Source: Scatosoma sp045650185 (GTDB taxonomy: Bacteria; Bacillota; Clostridia; Christensenellales; Borkfalkiaceae). From it: DNA of 64,000 nt. Every line of letters begins with the position of its first letter. The stretch's first letter is position 1. The stretch covers positions 3,914 through 67,913 of the forward strand of contig JAZRQY010000020.1 in the NCBI GenBank assembly GCA_045650185.1, written 5' to 3'. The notes beneath the pieces were generated by a model, which saw only the letters and a program-made list of their open reading frames with translations, was not told the origin of the DNA and made no database searches. Shown here one piece after another: positions 15,546-24,084 of this stretch. Made by a program: the position numbers and the translations under genes.

Positions 15546-17648
15546 ATGCCTAATTTAGAAAATGCAAAAGTGTTTAAGATGGACTATGCAGGCAGAGAAT
15601 TGACCGTTGAGCTTGGCAAGTATGCTGAACAAGCAAACGGCGCGTGCTTGGTTCGTTGTGGCGACACCGTGGTAAACGTAACGGTATGTATGGCTGAAAA
15701 GCCCAGAGAAGGAATGGATTTCTTCCCTCTGTCCGTTGACTATGAAGAAAAGATGTTCGCTGTCGGTAAGATCCCCGGCGGCTTCAAAAAGCGTGAGGGC
15801 AGGGCGTCCGATAAGGCGATTTTGGTCAGCCGTTTGATTGACCGTCCCATCCGTCCCCTCTTCCCTAAGGGAATTTTCAACGACGTAGTAGTGGTTGCTA
15901 CCGCTCTGTCCGTTGACCCCGATATCGCACCCGAGCCTATCGCTATGATCGGTTCGTCCGTTGCTCTGTCCATTTCCGATATTCCTTGGGCAGGCCCCAC
16001 GGGTTCGGTTATCGTTGGTTGCGTTGACGGCGAATACGTTATCAACCCCACCGTTGAACAGAAGGAAAAGAGCACCATTCACCTTTCCTTGGCTGGTACG
16101 AAGGATGCTATCCTCATGATCGAGGCTGGCGCAATGGAAGTTACCGACGAAGAAATGGTTGGCGCTATCATGTTCGGTCACGAGGAAATCAAGAAGGTTT
16201 GCGCACAGATTGAAGAAATCGCAAAGGTTGCAGGCAAACCCAAGATGGAAATGGAACTGTACCATATCCCCGAAGACTTGGATGCAGCGGTTAAGGCTTA
16301 CGGCTACGACAAGCTGTATGCGGCTCTTGACACCTTCGACAGACAGGAAAGACAGGCAAGACAGAACGCGGCTGAGGCAGAGATCATCGAACATTTCGCT
16401 GAAATCTACCCCGATCAGATGCGTGAAGTTAAGGATTCCATCTACTATATCGTAAAAGGTATCGTACGCGCGAAGATTTTTGAAAACGGCGTGCGCCCCG
16501 ACGGCAGAACGCTGAAAGAAGTTCGTCCCATCTGGTGCGAACACGGCGTACTTCCTCGCGTACACGGCTCGGCTGTGTTCACCAGAGGTCAGACGCAGGC
16601 GCTTACGACCTGTACCCTTGGTATGCTTGGCGAAGCGCAGAAGATGGAAGGCTTGGACGAAGAAACCCAGAAGAGATATATGCACCAGTACAACTTCCCC
16701 GGCTACTGCACGGGCGAAGCAAAGGCGCTGAGAAGCCCCGGCCGTCGTGAAATCGGTCACGGCGCTTTGGCAGAAAGAGCGTTGGTTGCTGTTATCCCCG
16801 ATGAGTCGGAATTCCCTTACGCAATCCGCGTGGTATCCGACATCATGTCCTCCAATGGTTCGTCCTCGATGGCATCCGTTTGCGGTTCGACGATGGCATT
16901 GATGGACGCAGGCGTTCCCATTAAAGCACCCGTAGCAGGCTGTGCAATGGGTCTTATTAAGGATGCTGAAACGGGCGAATACGTAATCCTTACCGATATT
17001 CAGGGCTTGGAAGATTTCCTTGGCGACATGGACTTCAAGGTAGCTGGTACGGAAAAGGGTATCACCGCAATCCAGATGGATATCAAGATTAAGGGTATCT
17101 CCAAGGAAATTATGTTGGACGCAATCGCACAGGCGCAGGACGCAAGACGTCATATCCTTGGCAAGATGCTGGAATGCATCCCCGAAGTTGCTCCTCAGCT
17201 TTCCTTGTATGCCCCCAAGATCATCTCCTTCCAGATCAACCCCGAAAAGATTGGCGACGTTGTCGGCAAGCAGGGTAAGGTTATCAACAAGATCATCGAA
17301 CAGACGGGCACGAAGATTGACATCGAAGACGACGGTACGGTATGCGTAGCTTGCTTTGGCGACGTTGCGAATGCAGAGCGCGCGAAGGCAATCATTCAGT
17401 CGATTGCACACGATCCCGAAGTTGGCGATATGTTCGTAGGCGAGGTTGTTCGCGTACTCTCCAAGGTAGGCGCTTTCGTAGAAATCGCTCCTGGTAAGGA
17501 CGGCATGGTGCACATCTCCCGCTTGTCTGAAAAGAGAGTAAACCAGGTTGAGGACGTACTCAACATCGGCGATAAGGTCAAGGTTGAAATCGTGAAGATC
17601 GGCGATAAGGGTATAGACCTGAAGTTGCTTGAAAAATACGAAGACTAA
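15546..17648 (+). CDS. pnp: Polyribonucleotide nucleotidyltransferase (PNPase)
   Basis: A 700-residue phosphorolytic 3'-5' exoribonuclease that degrades mRNA, usually as a trimer in the degradosome. Two RNase PH domains are present (about 1-210 with FFPLSVDYEEK and GGFKKREGR; about 310-545 with FTRGQTQALTT and SDIMSSNGSSSMASVCG), joined by the helical domain, then KH (about 555-610, IGKQGKVI-type: VVGKQGKVI) and S1 (about 620-690, FVGEVVRVLSKVGAFVEI). Length is normal. AAGGAG lies 9 bases before the ATG. The antisense strand is open over almost the whole gene, which is a codon-usage shadow. Confidence 0.97.
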   Translation: MPNLENAKVFKMDYAGRELTVELGKYAEQANGACLVRCGDTVVNVTVCMAEKPREGMDFFPLSVDYEEKMFAVGKIPGGFKKREGRASDKAILVSRLIDRPIRPLFPKGIFNDVVVVATALSVDPDIAPEPIAMIGSSVALSISDIPWAGPTGSVIVGCVDGEYVINPTVEQKEKSTIHLSLAGTKDAILMIEAGAMEVTDEEMVGAIMFGHEEIKKVCAQIEEIAKVAGKPKMEMELYHIPEDLDAAVKAYGYDKLYAALDTFDRQERQARQNAAEAEIIEHFAEIYPDQMREVKDSIYYIVKGIVRAKIFENGVRPDGRTLKEVRPIWCEHGVLPRVHGSAVFTRGQTQALTTCTLGMLGEAQKMEGLDEETQKRYMHQYNFPGYCTGEAKALRSPGRREIGHGALAERALVAVIPDESEFPYAIRVVSDIMSSNGSSSMASVCGSTMALMDAGVPIKAPVAGCAMGLIKDAETGEYVILTDIQGLEDFLGDMDFKVAGTEKGITAIQMDIKIKGISKEIMLDAIAQAQDARRHILGKMLECIPEVAPQLSLYAPKIISFQINPEKIGDVVGKQGKVINKIIEQTGTKIDIEDDGTVCVACFGDVANAERAKAIIQSIAHDPEVGDMFVGEVVRVLSKVGAFVEIAPGKDGMVHISRLSEKRVNQVEDVLNIGDKVKVEIVKIGDKGIDLKLLEKYED

Positions 17649-17660
17649 ACAAAAAGGAAG

Positions 17661-17688
17661 ACGCGGAGCGATTATGCTCCGCGTTTTT
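17661..17688 (+). terminator. Terminator after pnp
   Basis: ACGCGGAGC pairs with GCTCCGCGT around a GATTAT loop and is followed by six T residues. Confidence 0.88.
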
Positions 17689-17724
17689 TGCAGGTATGCG
17701 TTTTTGATAGGTGTGCAGATTGTC

Positions 17725-17753
17725 TTGACAAACACTTTGCGCAGTAGTATAAT
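17725..17753 (+). promoter_or_regulatory. Consensus promoter producing a probable leaderless mRNA
   Basis: TTGACA at 17725-17730 and TATAAT at 17748-17753 are a perfect consensus pair with 17 bases between. The ATG of the next gene begins 7 bases after the -10 box, where transcription itself should start. Confidence 0.82.
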
Positions 17754-17759
17754 AAAGGT

Positions 17760-18701
17760 ATGGAAAAGTTAACCTTAATCATTCCTTGCTATAACGAGGA
17801 GCAGGCTCTGCCGCTTTTTTACGACGAGGTTTGCCGTGTAGGTGAGGAGCTGACAAATTATCAATTAGAACTGCTGTTCGTGGACGACGGCAGTAAGGAC
17901 GGTACGCTTTCCGTTGTCAAGGGCTTTGCGGAAAAAGACGAGCGCGTAAAATACCTCTCCTTTTCGAGAAACTTCGGGAAGGAAGGGGCGATGTATGCAG
18001 GCTTTTGCAACGCAAGTGGCGACCTCGTTGCCGTCATGGATGCGGATATGCAAGATCCGCCGTCGCTGTTGCCGCAGATGCTGAAAATTTTAGAGGAAGG
18101 GGAATACGACAGCGTAGCAACCCGTCGTGTCACCCGTAAGGGCGAACCGAAGATTCGTTCCTTCTTCGCGCGTATGTTCTATAAAATCATGGGCAAAATC
18201 TCCGATGTGGACATTGTGGACGGCGCGCGCGACTTCCGTTTGATGAAACGCAAAATGGTGGACGCCATCGTGGCGATGGGGGAAACCAACCGCTTTTCCA
18301 AGGGGATTTTCGGCTGGATTGGCTTTAAGACCTACTGGCTGGAATACGAGAACGTAGAGCGTGTGGCTGGCGAAACGAAATGGAGCTTTTGGAAACTGTT
18401 TAAGTATTCCTTGGAGGGAATTACTAACTTTTCCGACACCCCTTTAAAGCTTGCTTCTTGGAGTGGGATTTTCCTCACCTTGGCGGCGGTAGTGGCGCTA
18501 TTGGTCGTGTTTATCCGCGCTCTCTGTGTGGGCGACAGCGTTGCAGGTTGGCCCTCTACCATTTGTATCATTCTGTTTATCGGCGGCGTGCAGTTGTTCT
18601 GCTTGGGGATTATCGGGCAGTACATCTCTAAAATCTTCCACGAAACAAAAAAACGCCCCATCTATATTTTGTCTGAAACCAATAAAGATGACGCCAAATA
18701 A
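17760..18701 (+). CDS. Family 2 glycosyltransferase of the polyprenyl-phosphate hexose type (GtrB/DPM1-like)
   Basis: A 313-residue GT2 enzyme that should transfer a sugar from a nucleotide donor to undecaprenyl phosphate at the inner membrane. The GT-A domain is complete: LIIPCYNEE at the very N-terminus, VDDGSKDGT, DADMQDPP (metal-binding DxD region), and the SKGIFGWIG acceptor loop. Two C-terminal helices (about 233-258 and 268-290) match bactoprenol glucosyl/mannosyl transferases such as GtrB and YkoT. Because the fold starts at residue 3 there is no room for a later start codon, so the transcript seems leaderless. No flippase or ligand transferase is adjacent, so the sugar product is unknown. 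Confidence 0.85.
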   Translation: MEKLTLIIPCYNEEQALPLFYDEVCRVGEELTNYQLELLFVDDGSKDGTLSVVKGFAEKDERVKYLSFSRNFGKEGAMYAGFCNASGDLVAVMDADMQDPPSLLPQMLKILEEGEYDSVATRRVTRKGEPKIRSFFARMFYKIMGKISDVDIVDGARDFRLMKRKMVDAIVAMGETNRFSKGIFGWIGFKTYWLEYENVERVAGETKWSFWKLFKYSLEGITNFSDTPLKLASWSGIFLTLAAVVALLVVFIRALCVGDSVAGWPSTICIILFIGGVQLFCLGIIGQYISKIFHETKKRPIYILSETNKDDAK

Positions 18702-18724
18702 GCATACCATGTATGGAATGAAAA

Positions 18725-18749
18725 GAGCGAACGCATATTGCGTTCGCTC
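18725..18749. terminator. Bidirectional terminator between convergent genes
   Basis: A perfect 11-bp stem, GAGCGAACGCA with TGCGTTCGCTC and loop TAT, lies between the stop codons of the glycosyltransferase (+) and mnmG (-). T/A-rich flanks on both sides would allow termination in both directions. Confidence 0.82.
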
Positions 18750-18752
18750 AAT

Positions 18753-20618
18753 TTATTTTCTTTGCGCCAAGTATACCATCAATACGGAAACGTCTGCAGG
18801 GTTGACGCCTGAAATACGGCTCGCCTGCCCTAAGTTCAAGGGACGGATTTGGTTCAATTTCTCCCTTGCCTCTAATCGCAACCCCTCAATCTGCATATAG
18901 TCGATATCGGTGGGCAACAGTTTCTCTTCGAGGCGTTTTGCCTTTTCAATCTGTTCGTAGCCCTGCTTTAAATAGCCTTCGTATTTGACGGTGATTTCCA
19001 CCGTTTCAAGGACGTCCTTCGTGTATTCCGCAAACAGCCCGAACTGTTCGATGATGTCGCGTAAAGGTACGGAGCGTTTCATCATCTCCGCATACGAAAT
19101 ACCGCTGTTCAAGTTGCCGTAGCCGTACTTTTCGAGGAAAGGCTGGGCGATTTTCGGGGAGAGGCGTTCGTTTAAACGCTCTAACAGCTCGTTGTACAGC
19201 GCGTAACGGCGTTGGTAGCGAGCATAGCGTTCTTCGCTGACCAGCCCCAGCTGATAGCCGATGGGGGTCAAGCGGAAGTCTGCGTTATCTTGCCTCAAGC
19301 AAATGCGGTGCTCTGCGCGCGAGGTCATCATACGGTAGGGCTCGTCCGTGCCCTTGATGACGAGGTCGTCGATGAGCACGCCGATATACGCCTCGTCGCG
19401 GCGAAGGATAAAGGGGGGCTTGCCCTGCAATTTCAAGGAGGCGTTCAGGCCTGCCATCAACCCCTGCGCCGCCGCTTCCTCGTAGCCTGAGGTGCCGTTG
19501 ATTTGTCCTGCGGTATACACGCCCTCCACCTTCTTAAATTCGAGGGTGGGCAATATGTCCAAGGTGTCGATGCAGTCGTATTCTATGGCGTAGCCATAGC
19601 GCACGATTTGCGCGTTCTCTAAGCCGACGACGGAGCTATACATTTGCCGCTGTACGTCGTGGGGCATGGAAGTAGACAGCCCTTGTACGTAGACTTCTAA
19701 GGTGTCCGCGCCCTCCGGTTCAATGAATATCTGGTGGCGTTCTTTGTCCTGAAAGCGTACCACCTTCGTTTCAATCGAGGGACAATAACGAGGCCCCGTG
19801 GATTGAATCACGCCGTTGTACAAGGGGGAACGGTCCAGGTTCTCCATGATGATTTCGTGTGTTTTGAGGTTAGTGTAAGTGAGATAGCAGGGCAGTTTGT
19901 TTTCAGGCGGCGTATCGTTCATAAACGAGAAGGGATAAATATCCGTATCGCCGTGCTGAATTTCGCACTTGTCGTAATCGACCGTTCTGCCGTCCAACCG
20001 CGCAGGCGTACCCGTCTTAAAACGGCGCACGTTAAAGCCAAGGTCGATGAGGCTCTGCGTTAAATGGGTTGCCGCTGAAAAGCCGTTCGGCCCTTCCTTT
20101 TTCACGACGTCGCCCGTAATCGTTTCGCTGTTGAGGTATACCCCCGTGCAAAGCACGACCGCGCGGCATTGTATGATGCCGCCGTGGTGGGTGGCAACGC
20201 CGCAAACCTTGCCGTCTTCGACGAGGATTTCCGTTGCCTCTGCCTGTAAAATTTTCAAATTCGGGGTGCTTTCCAATACCTTTTTCATTTCGGTGTGGTA
20301 GGCGTTCTTATCCGATTGCGCGCGAAGGCTCTGTACCGCCGCGCCCTTGCCGACGTTGAGCATACGGATTTGAAGCGCGGTCTTATCCGCCACTAAGCCC
20401 ATTTCGCCACCCAGCGCGTCAATTTCGCGCACGAGGTGTCCCTTTGCCGTACCGCCGATAGAAGGATTGCAGGGCATAAACCCGATACTGTCCAAATTCA
20501 AGGTTAAAAGGACGGTGTTTTGTCCCGTCCTTGCAAGGGCAAGCGCCGCCTCACAGCCTGCGTGCCCTGCGCCAACGACTACTGCGTCGGCGGAATATTC
20601 TAAAAAGGTCTTGCTCAT
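18753..20618 (-). CDS. mnmG: tRNA U34 carboxymethylaminomethyl modification enzyme, FAD subunit
   Basis: A 621-residue FAD protein that with MnmE builds the cmnm5U modification at wobble position 34 of several tRNAs. The FAD-binding VVGAGHAGCEAAL motif is near residue 12; FMPCNPSIGGTAKGHL, the conserved CTGVYLNSE, RYCPSIETK and GTSGYEEAAAQG follow, and the C-terminal helical domain is full length. I take ATG at 20618; a TTG six bases earlier is possible. It begins only 7 bases after the dnaA stop and has no clear Shine-Dalgarno, so it probably relies on coupling to dnaA. In most Firmicutes mnmG sits with mnmE, not after dnaA. Confidence 0.95.
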   Translation of the reverse strand: MSKTFLEYSADAVVVGAGHAGCEAALALARTGQNTVLLTLNLDSIGFMPCNPSIGGTAKGHLVREIDALGGEMGLVADKTALQIRMLNVGKGAAVQSLRAQSDKNAYHTEMKKVLESTPNLKILQAEATEILVEDGKVCGVATHHGGIIQCRAVVLCTGVYLNSETITGDVVKKEGPNGFSAATHLTQSLIDLGFNVRRFKTGTPARLDGRTVDYDKCEIQHGDTDIYPFSFMNDTPPENKLPCYLTYTNLKTHEIIMENLDRSPLYNGVIQSTGPRYCPSIETKVVRFQDKERHQIFIEPEGADTLEVYVQGLSTSMPHDVQRQMYSSVVGLENAQIVRYGYAIEYDCIDTLDILPTLEFKKVEGVYTAGQINGTSGYEEAAAQGLMAGLNASLKLQGKPPFILRRDEAYIGVLIDDLVIKGTDEPYRMMTSRAEHRICLRQDNADFRLTPIGYQLGLVSEERYARYQRRYALYNELLERLNERLSPKIAQPFLEKYGYGNLNSGISYAEMMKRSVPLRDIIEQFGLFAEYTKDVLETVEITVKYEGYLKQGYEQIEKAKRLEEKLLPTDIDYMQIEGLRLEAREKLNQIRPLNLGQASRISGVNPADVSVLMVYLAQRK

Positions 20619-20625
20619 AAACAAC

Positions 20626-21990
20626 TTATTGCTTTAACAGAATGCTCTTGATGTCGTCCACTTCCTTGGCGGTCTTGTCGCTTGTATTTACTAGCTTTTC
20701 CATCTTATCGCGTGCGTACATGATCGTGGTGTGATCTCTGCCGCCTAAGATGTTGCCGATGGAAACCAAGGGCAGGGAGAGCATCTCGCACATAAGATAT
20801 GCGCAAATCTGTCTTGCCTTTACCACTTCAGCTTTTTTGCCTTTGCCGAGTACGTCCTCTTTTTTCTGCTTATAATAATGGCAAACGGCAGAGAGGATAC
20901 GTTCGGGGGTAAGCTCTTCCTTCTCGTCCGGTTCGCGTACCGATTCGGAAAGGGCGGTCTGTGCCAAAGCGAGGGTGATAGGCTCTTCTTTCAGCTTGCT
21001 GGCGAAGATGACCTTCGTCAATCTGCCCTCCAGCGTTCTTACGTCATGGCCGGAATCCTTTGCCAAAAATTCCAAGACGTCGTGGGGAATCATCGGGCAT
21101 TTTCTGTCCGCCGCCTTCTTTTTCAAGATGGCGATTTTCGTTTCCAGTTCGGGGGGTTGAATGTCTGCAATCATACCGCCTGCAAAACGGGTACGAAGTC
21201 TGTCTTCCAAAATCGCAAGCTCCTGAGGGTGCTTGTCCGAAGTGAGTACGATTTGCTTATTTTGCGCAGACAATTCGTTGAAGGTGTGGAAGAACTCCTC
21301 TTGCGTGGTCTTCTTGTCCTTCAAGAACTGAATATCGTCAATCATCAAAACGTCAACGTTTCTATATCTTTGACGGAAACGGGCAGAGCTTGCCTGCGAG
21401 GACAGGGAGTCGATGAATTCGGTGACGAACTTATCGCAGGTGGTGTACAGTACTTTCTTTTTGGGGGCGTGCTCTGCCATATAGTTGGCGATTGCATGCA
21501 TGAGGTGGGTTTTTCCGAGGCCCGATTCCCCGTAGATGAACAGGGGGTTGAACATCGCGCCGGGATTTTCTGCAACCGTCTTTGCCGCCTCGTATACGAG
21601 CTTACTGCCTGCGCCTGCAACGAACGAGGAGAAGGTAAAGCTCTTATTGATCGGACAAGCGTGGTACGCATCGTCCTCTTCCAACGCATCGAGGTTGTAC
21701 ACCTTACTGCCGTTGACGATGATGCGGAAACCGACCAAACCGTAGCCGCCTTCGTATTTCAAGATAGCGTCCTTGATTTGGGTGGAATGCTTGCTGATGA
21801 TCGTTGCCGCCGCAAGGTCCGTCCCTGCGCGGAGGATAAGATGTCTGCCGGAGATATCCACCGGCTCTAAATCGCGGATAAATGTTTCAAAGGAAATGGG
21901 TGTGACCACCTTTTCCAAACGCTCACAAATCTTCTCCCATAAAATTTTCAACTGGCTTTTTCCCTCGTTCATATTCGTAAACTCTGCCAT
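20626..21990 (-). CDS. dnaA: Chromosomal replication initiator DnaA
   Basis: A 454-residue AAA+ initiator that opens the replication origin. Domain I (about 1-85), a short linker, AAA+ with Walker A GESGLGKTH near residue 150, Walker B MIDDIQFL, sensor regions (TSDKHP, RLRTRFAGGM, RTLEGRL), and the C-terminal DNA-binding domain with GGRDHTTIMYARDKM. All key residues look intact. CAGGAAAG precedes the ATG. It is the only transcript besides mnmG that runs on the - strand and is divergent from recF. dnaN is not present next to it, and I see no DnaA-box cluster (TTATCCACA) in the 128-bp gap, so this may not be the origin. Confidence 0.96.
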   Translation of the reverse strand: MAEFTNMNEGKSQLKILWEKICERLEKVVTPISFETFIRDLEPVDISGRHLILRAGTDLAAATIISKHSTQIKDAILKYEGGYGLVGFRIIVNGSKVYNLDALEEDDAYHACPINKSFTFSSFVAGAGSKLVYEAAKTVAENPGAMFNPLFIYGESGLGKTHLMHAIANYMAEHAPKKKVLYTTCDKFVTEFIDSLSSQASSARFRQRYRNVDVLMIDDIQFLKDKKTTQEEFFHTFNELSAQNKQIVLTSDKHPQELAILEDRLRTRFAGGMIADIQPPELETKIAILKKKAADRKCPMIPHDVLEFLAKDSGHDVRTLEGRLTKVIFASKLKEEPITLALAQTALSESVREPDEKEELTPERILSAVCHYYKQKKEDVLGKGKKAEVVKARQICAYLMCEMLSLPLVSIGNILGGRDHTTIMYARDKMEKLVNTSDKTAKEVDDIKSILLKQ

Positions 21991-22036
21991 TTTTTCTTTC
22001 CTGCCTACTTTTTTTCTCTGTCGTGCCGTTAAATCT

Positions 22037-22071
22037 TTGTCTTTTTTAAAATTCTTTGGTATAATTATAAT
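22037..22071. promoter_or_regulatory. Overlapping divergent promoters of dnaA and recF
   Basis: For recF, TTGTCT at 22037-22042 and TATAAT at 22060-22065 have a 17-base spacer. The second TATAAT at 22066-22071 overlaps ATTATA at 22064-22069, which reads as TATAAT on the - strand with a weak TTTCTT 17 bases before it, suitable for dnaA. The two promoters share bases, so binding at one should exclude the other. Confidence 0.55.
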
Positions 22072-22118
22072 ATAAATCGCGACGAAAAGAAAGTGTTTTT
22101 GACGGTATTTTTTGAATT

Positions 22119-23216
22119 ATGCTTATAAAAAAATTATTCTTGCAAAATTTCAGAAACTACGAACGGGAAGAATTCGTCTTCTCGGATGGGTTGAACGTGC
22201 TGTTTGGGAAGAACGGGCAGGGGAAAACGAACTGCGCAGAGGCGGTGTTCTATCTTTGCACGGGCGCTTCACTCCGTATTCGGCACGACAAGCAGCTCAT
22301 TCGCTTGGGGGAAAATTCGGCGCGTATCCAAGCGGAGGCGGAAAACCGCTACGGAAAGGTAAACATCTCTGCGGAAATTTTTGAAAACAAGCGAGAATTG
22401 AAAATCAACGGAAGCGCTATCCGCAAAAACGCTGACCTTATGGGACACGTCAACAGCGTATTCTTCTCCCCGGGGGAGCTTCGCCTCATTCAGGACGGCC
22501 CTGACGAACGCCGTCGGTTTATGAACATTTCGATCTCGCAGACTTCGCCTGCGTACTATACGGCGCTCCTTCGCTACAATAAAATTCTTGACCAGCGCAA
22601 CGCGCTTTTGAAGGATAAGGACGGGGCGATGGTGCTGGAAACCTTGCCGATTTGGGACGAACAGCTGTGTAAATACGCCGCCGTCATCATCCAAAAGCGA
22701 GTGGAATTTTTGGAAAAGCTTGCCCCTTACGCGCAGGAGCTGCACGCCTACCTTACCGAAGGTAAGGAAAAGTTTACCCTTGCCTCCACGAGAAAGTACG
22801 GCGAAGGGGAAGAGGAGATTGCGGAAACGTTGCTCCGCCGATTGAAAAACAACTACGAAAACGACCTGTATCGTGGCTTTACTTCGGTAGGTCCGCACCG
22901 TGACGATATCGACTTTTTCATCGGGGAAATGGATGCGAAAGCGTACGCCTCGCAGGGGCAGACTCGTACGGCGGCGCTCTCTGTAAAGCTTGCAGAAGTG
23001 GAAATTTTTAAACAGCTTTCCGGGGAATATCCCGTGCTGATTTTGGACGACGTAATGAGCGAACTTGACTTGCCTCGCCGCAAAAAGCTGGTGAAAAAAA
23101 TCGAGGGCTTGCAGACGATTTTGACCTGCACGCACGCCGAGCGTGTTTTGTACGGCGCAGATGCGAATAAAATCCGCATCGAAAACGGAAAAATCAAGCA
23201 GGAGAAGGGCGTATGA
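22119..23216 (+). CDS. recF: DNA replication and repair protein RecF
   Basis: A 365-residue SMC-like ATPase that loads RecA at gaps with RecO and RecR. Walker A is GKNGQGKTN at about residues 31-39; the signature region lies near QGQTRTAALSVKLAE and Walker B is LILDDVMSELD; FRNYE near the N-terminus and SVGPHRDD are RecF hallmarks. I see no clear Shine-Dalgarno before the ATG at 22119, and the leader is AT-rich. The last codons overlap the start of the PHP gene by 4 bases, so the two are coupled. Finding recF without dnaN or gyrB beside it is unusual. Confidence 0.95.
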   Translation: MLIKKLFLQNFRNYEREEFVFSDGLNVLFGKNGQGKTNCAEAVFYLCTGASLRIRHDKQLIRLGENSARIQAEAENRYGKVNISAEIFENKRELKINGSAIRKNADLMGHVNSVFFSPGELRLIQDGPDERRRFMNISISQTSPAYYTALLRYNKILDQRNALLKDKDGAMVLETLPIWDEQLCKYAAVIIQKRVEFLEKLAPYAQELHAYLTEGKEKFTLASTRKYGEGEEEIAETLLRRLKNNYENDLYRGFTSVGPHRDDIDFFIGEMDAKAYASQGQTRTAALSVKLAEVEIFKQLSGEYPVLILDDVMSELDLPRRKKLVKKIEGLQTILTCTHAERVLYGADANKIRIENGKIKQEKGV

Positions 23217-24043
23217 TGCGTGCGGATTTACACACGCACAGCGTGTATTCGGACGGAATTTACACCCCCGACGAGGTTTGTAAAAGGGCGAAATTTGCAG
23301 GCGTAGAGGTGCTTTCTATCACCGATCACGACACGATGAACGGCTTGGAAGAAAAGCGTGCGGCGGCGAAAAAGTACGCCTTGACCTATGTGGACGGCTG
23401 GGAGATTTCCGCCTACGAAAACGAGGAGCGTATTCACGTTTTGGGTTACGGCTGTCAGCAAAACGAAGTGTACCACGCCTTTATGCAGGCGCGTGTGGAT
23501 GCCGGCTATGCAAGGGCTTGCGAACGGGTGGAAAAACTCAACGCATTGGGGATTCCCGTGCGTATAGAGGACGTGCTTGCTTGTCAAGCGGACGAAGGCT
23601 CACCGCTTCATACGATGCATGTGGCGCGTGCGGCGGCGAAATATTTAGGTATTACCCCAGGGGAAACGTACGCTAGGTATCTAAACACAGGCAAGGCGGC
23701 GGATAGCAGTATCGGTAGACCTACCCCCTATCAAGCCATCGACTGTATTCGAGCCTGCGGCGGCGTGGCGTTCTTGGCGCACCCCGGTAGAATTCGCTTT
23801 GACGAGGAGAAGAAGGAGAGCCTGATTGCCTCGCTGAAGGAATACGGCTTGCTCGGTATAGAATGTTATTATTCTACCCATACTCCCTTACAAACGGAGA
23901 CCTATCTTGGCTATGCAAAGAAGTATGACTTGCTCGTCAGCGGTGGCTCGGACACCCACTGGGAAGAGGGTTCGTCCCGAAGCATCGGTTCGCCCGTGTT
24001 CTATGCTGGGGAAGAACTATTGGCGATGCTGAAGGCTCGCTAA
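23213..24043 (+). CDS. PHP-domain phosphoesterase (RNase AM/YciV-like)
   Basis: A 276-residue protein of the PHP superfamily of metal-dependent phosphoesterases. Metal ligands are visible in DLHTHSVYSDG near residue 5, SITDHDTMNG, DGWEISA, the H in HVLGYG, AHPGR and GGSDTHWEEG. The length and order match the bacterial enzymes that act on 3',5'-nucleoside bisphosphates or trim RNA ends (RNase AM, YciV). The substrate cannot be assigned from sequence. ATG codons at 23213 and 23216 overlap the recF stop. Confidence 0.85.
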   Translation: MMRADLHTHSVYSDGIYTPDEVCKRAKFAGVEVLSITDHDTMNGLEEKRAAAKKYALTYVDGWEISAYENEERIHVLGYGCQQNEVYHAFMQARVDAGYARACERVEKLNALGIPVRIEDVLACQADEGSPLHTMHVARAAAKYLGITPGETYARYLNTGKAADSSIGRPTPYQAIDCIRACGGVAFLAHPGRIRFDEEKKESLIASLKEYGLLGIECYYSTHTPLQTETYLGYAKKYDLLVSGGSDTHWEEGSSRSIGSPVFYAGEELLAMLKAR

Positions 24044-24084
24044 AAAAACGGCGGTGTCTACATAATCGTAGATGAGGAAAAGCC

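Noticed and set aside
15555..17735. 726-codon open frame antisense to pnp
   Set aside because: The frame exists because the pnp codons avoid those giving stops on the other strand; its translation has no recognisable domain, no ribosome site and low complexity of strand signals.
21991..22118. oriC in the dnaA-recF gap
   Set aside because: No TTATCCACA-like boxes or AT-rich unwinding repeats beyond promoter sequence could be found; only 128 bases are available.
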